From an uncultured Clostridia bacterium (GTDB lineage Bacteria; Bacillota; Clostridia; Oscillospirales; Ruminococcaceae), in the NCBI GenBank assembly GCA_946613705.1, contig CAMOFU010000111.1, forward strand, positions 1 to 7,667: 7,667 nucleotides of DNA. The letters are read 5' to 3'. Below, piece after piece: positions 5,833 to 7,667 of this stretch. The translations under genes and the position numbers were made by a program. Numbering within the stretch: the stretch's first letter is position 1; each line of letters starts with the position of its first letter. The notes beneath the pieces were generated by a model, which saw only the letters and a program-made list of their open reading frames with translations, had not been told where the DNA came from and searched no databases.

Positions 5833-5945
5833 GTCGAAGAGAGATAGAGACAACAAACTTAATTTGAATTTATCTGATCCCTTTCATAATTCTATAGATA
5901 ATTAATGCTTATTACAGCCGATAGTAGTAGGCATTAATTATTTTT
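5833..5945 (+). ncRNA. Candidate small RNA 3
   Basis: The predicted transcript runs from about G5833 to the T-run at 5941-5945, about 113 bases. The 5' end GTCGAAGAGAGA is identical to that of unit 1. GTTGTC (5830-5835) can pair with GACAAC (5849-5854), which would place the purine-rich GAAGAGAGA in the loop if transcription starts at or before 5830. The 22-base core is at 5877-5898. No ATG frame is present before the terminator. Expression and function are not known from sequence. Confidence 0.62.
5900..5945 (+). terminator. Terminator of RNA unit 3
   Basis: Left arm AATTAATGCTTATTAC (5900-5915), loop AGCCGATA, right arm GTAGTAGGCATTAATT (5924-5939). It extends by two more pairs (5898-5899 with 5940-5941) and is followed by TTTTT (5941-5945). 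It carries the same two G-U wobbles as unit 1. Confidence 0.8.
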
Positions 5946-5951
5946 ATAGGC

Positions 5952-5990
5952 AAAAAACGGCGGTGCCCGATCCTGCGGCACCGCCGTTTT
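5952..5990 (-). terminator. Strong terminator of the rsgA-thiN-spoVM operon
   Basis: A perfect 14-bp stem (AAAACGGCGGTGCC at 5954-5967 with 5977-5990) has a 9-base loop. On the minus strand it ends in six T's (5957-5952), about 50 bases after the spoVM stop. On the plus strand it is followed by TTTTC, so it may also catch read-through from the small-RNA array. Confidence 0.9.
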
Positions 5991-6041
5991 CTTGTTTTGG
6001 GTTTTCACGATCATCAAGCTTTGATCTCGGTCATTGATCGG

Positions 6042-6131
6042 TCACTCCGAAGGATACTCCTTTTTTATCCCAAAGACCAGTCTCAGGACACCTGAAAGAA
6101 ATCTGTTGCTCTTAACTACTACGATCTTCAT
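6042..6131 (-). CDS. spoVM: SpoVM-like spore-coat anchoring peptide, 29 residues
   Basis: SpoVM is a tiny amphipathic helix that binds the curved forespore membrane, recruits the coat ATPase SpoIVA and marks where the spore coat is built. The peptide starts MKIVVVKSNRFLSGVLRLVF and ends GIKKEYPSE. Against the 26-residue Bacillus subtilis protein it keeps Lys2, Lys7, Phe11, Leu12, Gly14, Arg17 and Gly21. Position 9, Pro in Bacillus, is Asn here. AGGAGG at 6145-6140 stands 8 bases before this ATG; a longer in-frame reading from 6263 would run through the end of thiN and is not credible. The place directly after thiN, 58 bases downstream, is the place of spoVM in Bacillus. Whether this organism makes spores cannot be told from this window. 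Confidence 0.85.
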   Translation of the reverse strand: MKIVVVKSNRFLSGVLRLVFGIKKEYPSE

Positions 6132-6139
6132 AAGTATTA

Positions 6140-6145
6140 CCTCCT
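6140..6145 (-). promoter_or_regulatory. Ribosome site of spoVM
   Basis: AGGAGG on the minus strand, 8 bases before ATG 6131-6129. It fixes the short reading of this frame and shows the 29-codon gene is translated on its own. Confidence 0.75.
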
Positions 6146-6189
6146 GATACATATGGTAATACATACTATGCCGCAGGATCGGATTTTGC

Positions 6190-6813
6190 TCACTGTCTTG
6201 AACAAATGACAAGAAGTCTGCCCTCATCGAAGCCGATCTCGGCATTCTCTCCTTCAAACTCATTTGATACCCCGAGCGGGAACGAGGCTTTGAGCGTTAT
6301 GCCGTTAGCCTTATACTTTGCTCCGCTTATACACAGTCCCTTTACATCAGCGGAATAAGCAAACAGCGAAAGCGTATGTTCGGGAACAGCGGGGATAATG
6401 TGCTTTCCGCGATCAATCATCATTATCCTCTCATTATCTGAGATAACAATGCCCGAAGCGCCGTGATCGAGCAGATATGCAAGTGCAGTGATCGCAGCAT
6501 AGGTATGATCGAGCCTTCCGCCTGTAGCGCCGAAAATCTTAAAGCAGTCGGCTCCCTGTTCAAGACCCGCTTTGATAGCAAGCATCAGATCGGTATCGTC
6601 CTTTTCGGGGGGATAGACGCGCTTGTTCTCATGCTCGGGCTCGGGTGCCGAATCAAAATCTCCGATAATAAGATCGGGATACAGATCAAGCTCCTGCATC
6701 AGCAGATAACCCTTATCGGCAGCTATCAAAAGCTCATCGCCGCAGCGTTCCCTGAATACTGTCTCCCTGCCGACGGGATCGCCGCCGCCGAAAATCAAAC
6801 AGCACCTGCTCAT
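6190..6813 (-). CDS. thiN: Thiamine pyrophosphokinase
   Basis: This 207-residue cytoplasmic enzyme transfers pyrophosphate from ATP to thiamine, giving the cofactor thiamine diphosphate. Visible family motifs are AADKG (31-35), IGDFDS (50-55, metal and nucleotide binding), KDDTD (71-75), and FGATGGRLDH (94-103). The C-terminal thiamine-binding domain shows PLGVSNEF (179-186). Length is normal for the bacterial family. Its ATG overlaps the TGA of rsgA as ATGA, so the two are probably translationally coupled; GGGAG at 6826-6822 is the ribosome site. No thiamine riboswitch is present, which fits expression from the rsgA operon. In Bacillus subtilis rpe lies between rsgA and thiN; here it is absent. 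Confidence 0.95.
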   Translation of the reverse strand: MSRCCLIFGGGDPVGRETVFRERCGDELLIAADKGYLLMQELDLYPDLIIGDFDSAPEPEHENKRVYPPEKDDTDLMLAIKAGLEQGADCFKIFGATGGRLDHTYAAITALAYLLDHGASGIVISDNERIMMIDRGKHIIPAVPEHTLSLFAYSADVKGLCISGAKYKANGITLKASFPLGVSNEFEGENAEIGFDEGRLLVICSRQ

Positions 6814-7667
6814 TTTTTATGCTCCCATTCCTTGAGCTTGGCCGCCTCGTTATACATCTCGACATAGCTTTCATGTCTCGACCGAGGTATCAGCCCTTCA
6901 GCTACGGCTTCTATCACAGCACAGCCCTTTTCAGAGGTATGGCTGCAATCCCCGAACCTGCATTTGTCCTTAAACTCTGCGAATTCCACAAAGCAGTCGG
7001 CAAGCTCATTTTTAAAAATAATATCGTATCTGTTTGTATCAAATGACGAGAACCCCGGAGTATCGGCGACATATCCGCCGTCGCCAAGCTTGTAAAGCTC
7101 AACATGGCGTGTCGTATGTCTGCCGCGGCCAAGCTTGCGGCTGATCTCACCCGTTGCTATCTCACGGTCGGGGAAGATATTATTCATCAGCGACGACTTC
7201 CCTACCCCCGTATTTCCCGTAAATGCCGAGAGCTTACCGACAAGCAGCTTTTTCACCTCGTCACTGCCCTCGCCCGTAACATTATTCACAGAGATCACCT
7301 TGATGCCTGCCTTTCTGTATATCCTCACAAGCTCGGTCGGGTCCTGCTTATCGGTCTTGGTGAACACTACAACAGGCTCTATATTCTTATAAACAGCTAT
7401 AGCAATGAACTTATCCAGCAGCAGCAGATTTGGCACGGGCTCGCAGACAGAGGACACAAAGAACAGCCTGTCCAGATTTGCGAGCGGCGGCCTTATAAGC
7501 AGCGAGCGCCGCTCCTCGATCTCGTCGATGACTCCTCCGCCGTCTGCTTCAAACGAGATGCTCACCCTGTCGCCGCAGACGGGAGAGATACCCTTTTTGC
7601 GGAATATCCCGCGTGCCTTGCATTCATAAACACCGTCGGAGGCTTCCACGGTGTAGAGGCCTCCGAT
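6810..7667 (-). CDS. rsgA: Ribosome small-subunit assembly GTPase RsgA (5' end outside window)
   Basis: RsgA is a circularly permuted GTPase that acts late in 30S subunit maturation. The visible 285 residues begin IGGLYTVEASDGVYECKARG, within the N-terminal OB-fold domain. The frame is open to the window edge, so an internal GTG at 7649 is not the start; roughly 10 residues should be missing. The permuted G domain shows G4 as TKTD, then G1 (GNTGVGKSS), the RHTTRH switch and G3 (DTPGF). The C-terminal zinc domain has Cys-x4-Cys-x-His-x5-Cys in CRFGDCSHTSEKGC. All expected motifs are intact. It overlaps thiN by 4 bases and heads the rsgA-thiN-spoVM run as seen in this window; genes further upstream cannot be seen. 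Confidence 0.96.
   Translation of the reverse strand: MGGLYTVEASDGVYECKARGIFRKKGISPVCGDRVSISFEADGGGVIDEIEERRSLLIRPPLANLDRLFFVSSVCEPVPNLLLLDKFIAIAVYKNIEPVVVFTKTDKQDPTELVRIYRKAGIKVISVNNVTGEGSDEVKKLLVGKLSAFTGNTGVGKSSLMNNIFPDREIATGEISRKLGRGRHTTRHVELYKLGDGGYVADTPGFSSFDTNRYDIIFKNELADCFVEFAEFKDKCRFGDCSHTSEKGCAVIEAVAEGLIPRSRHESYVEMYNEAAKLKEWEHKK

Larger units (their letters stand above)
5286..5945 (+). repeat. Three-copy direct repeat of promoter-RNA-terminator units
   Basis: The three units start at 5286, 5600 and 5795 and share two blocks. The first is the promoter repeat (20 identical bases ending at TTCACA). The second is a block of about 48 bases, from the core through the terminator loop, that varies at one position (A, C or T at 5475, 5700, 5899) apart from an extra G at the end of the unit 1 loop. 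The sequence between the blocks diverges freely in length and content. This pattern suggests old duplications held together by selection on promoter and 3' end. Confidence 0.85.

Noticed and set aside
5286..5945. CRISPR array
   Set aside because: There are only three units, with irregular spacing (314 and 195 bases), repeats made of a promoter and a terminator, and no cas genes.
5286..5945. Small mobile element (MITE) copies
   Set aside because: No terminal inverted repeats flanking whole units and no target-site duplications were seen; each conserved part has a clear promoter or terminator role.
6042..6263. A 73-codon reading of the spoVM frame
   Set aside because: The extra 44 codons overlap the end of thiN and lack a ribosome site, while the internal ATG at 6131 has AGGAGG at ideal spacing and begins the recognisable SpoVM sequence.

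Overview
The window looks like chromosomal DNA of a Gram-positive clostridium, most likely Ruminococcus or a close relative (Oscillospiraceae). The reasons are strong AGGAGG ribosome sites, the spoVM-thiN-rsgA gene order of endospore-forming Firmicutes, and a methionine synthase whose reactivation domain is a separate protein. The genus is an inference; the phylum is well supported. No phage, insertion sequence, CRISPR, rRNA or tRNA sequence was seen.

All protein genes lie on the minus strand. Reading in the direction of transcription, the right end carries rsgA (its start lies beyond base 7667), thiN (overlapping rsgA by 4 bases) and a 29-residue spoVM, closed by a strong terminator at 5952-5990. 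A second minus-strand run starts near 5187: an OmpR-family response regulator, its sensor kinase, a MetH reactivation protein, metH, and the first 35 bases of another gene at the left edge. Gaps are 13 and 16 bases, then an overlap, then 64 bases, so this is probably one operon joining a two-component system to B12-dependent methionine synthesis.

The most interesting part is the roughly 880-base protein-free stretch between the two operons. On the plus strand it holds three consecutive copies of a small-RNA-like unit. Each copy has a promoter with the direct repeat TTCATA-N5-TTCACA, exactly 9 bases before a TATAAT-like -10. A GAGAGA-containing 5' hairpin follows, then a nearly invariant stretch of about 48 bases, then a hairpin and T-run terminator. 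The regulator's own promoter, on the opposite strand, has the same layout (TTAATT-N5-TTCACA-N9-TATAAT). The simple model is that the two-component system activates both itself and three sibling small RNAs. That resembles the streptococcal CiaRH/csRNA arrangement, but no sequence relationship to it can be claimed.

Other points of note are a ribosome-site-masking hairpin before the left-edge gene, a 14-base complementarity bracketing spoVM, and a SpoVM with Asn where the Bacillus protein has Pro9.
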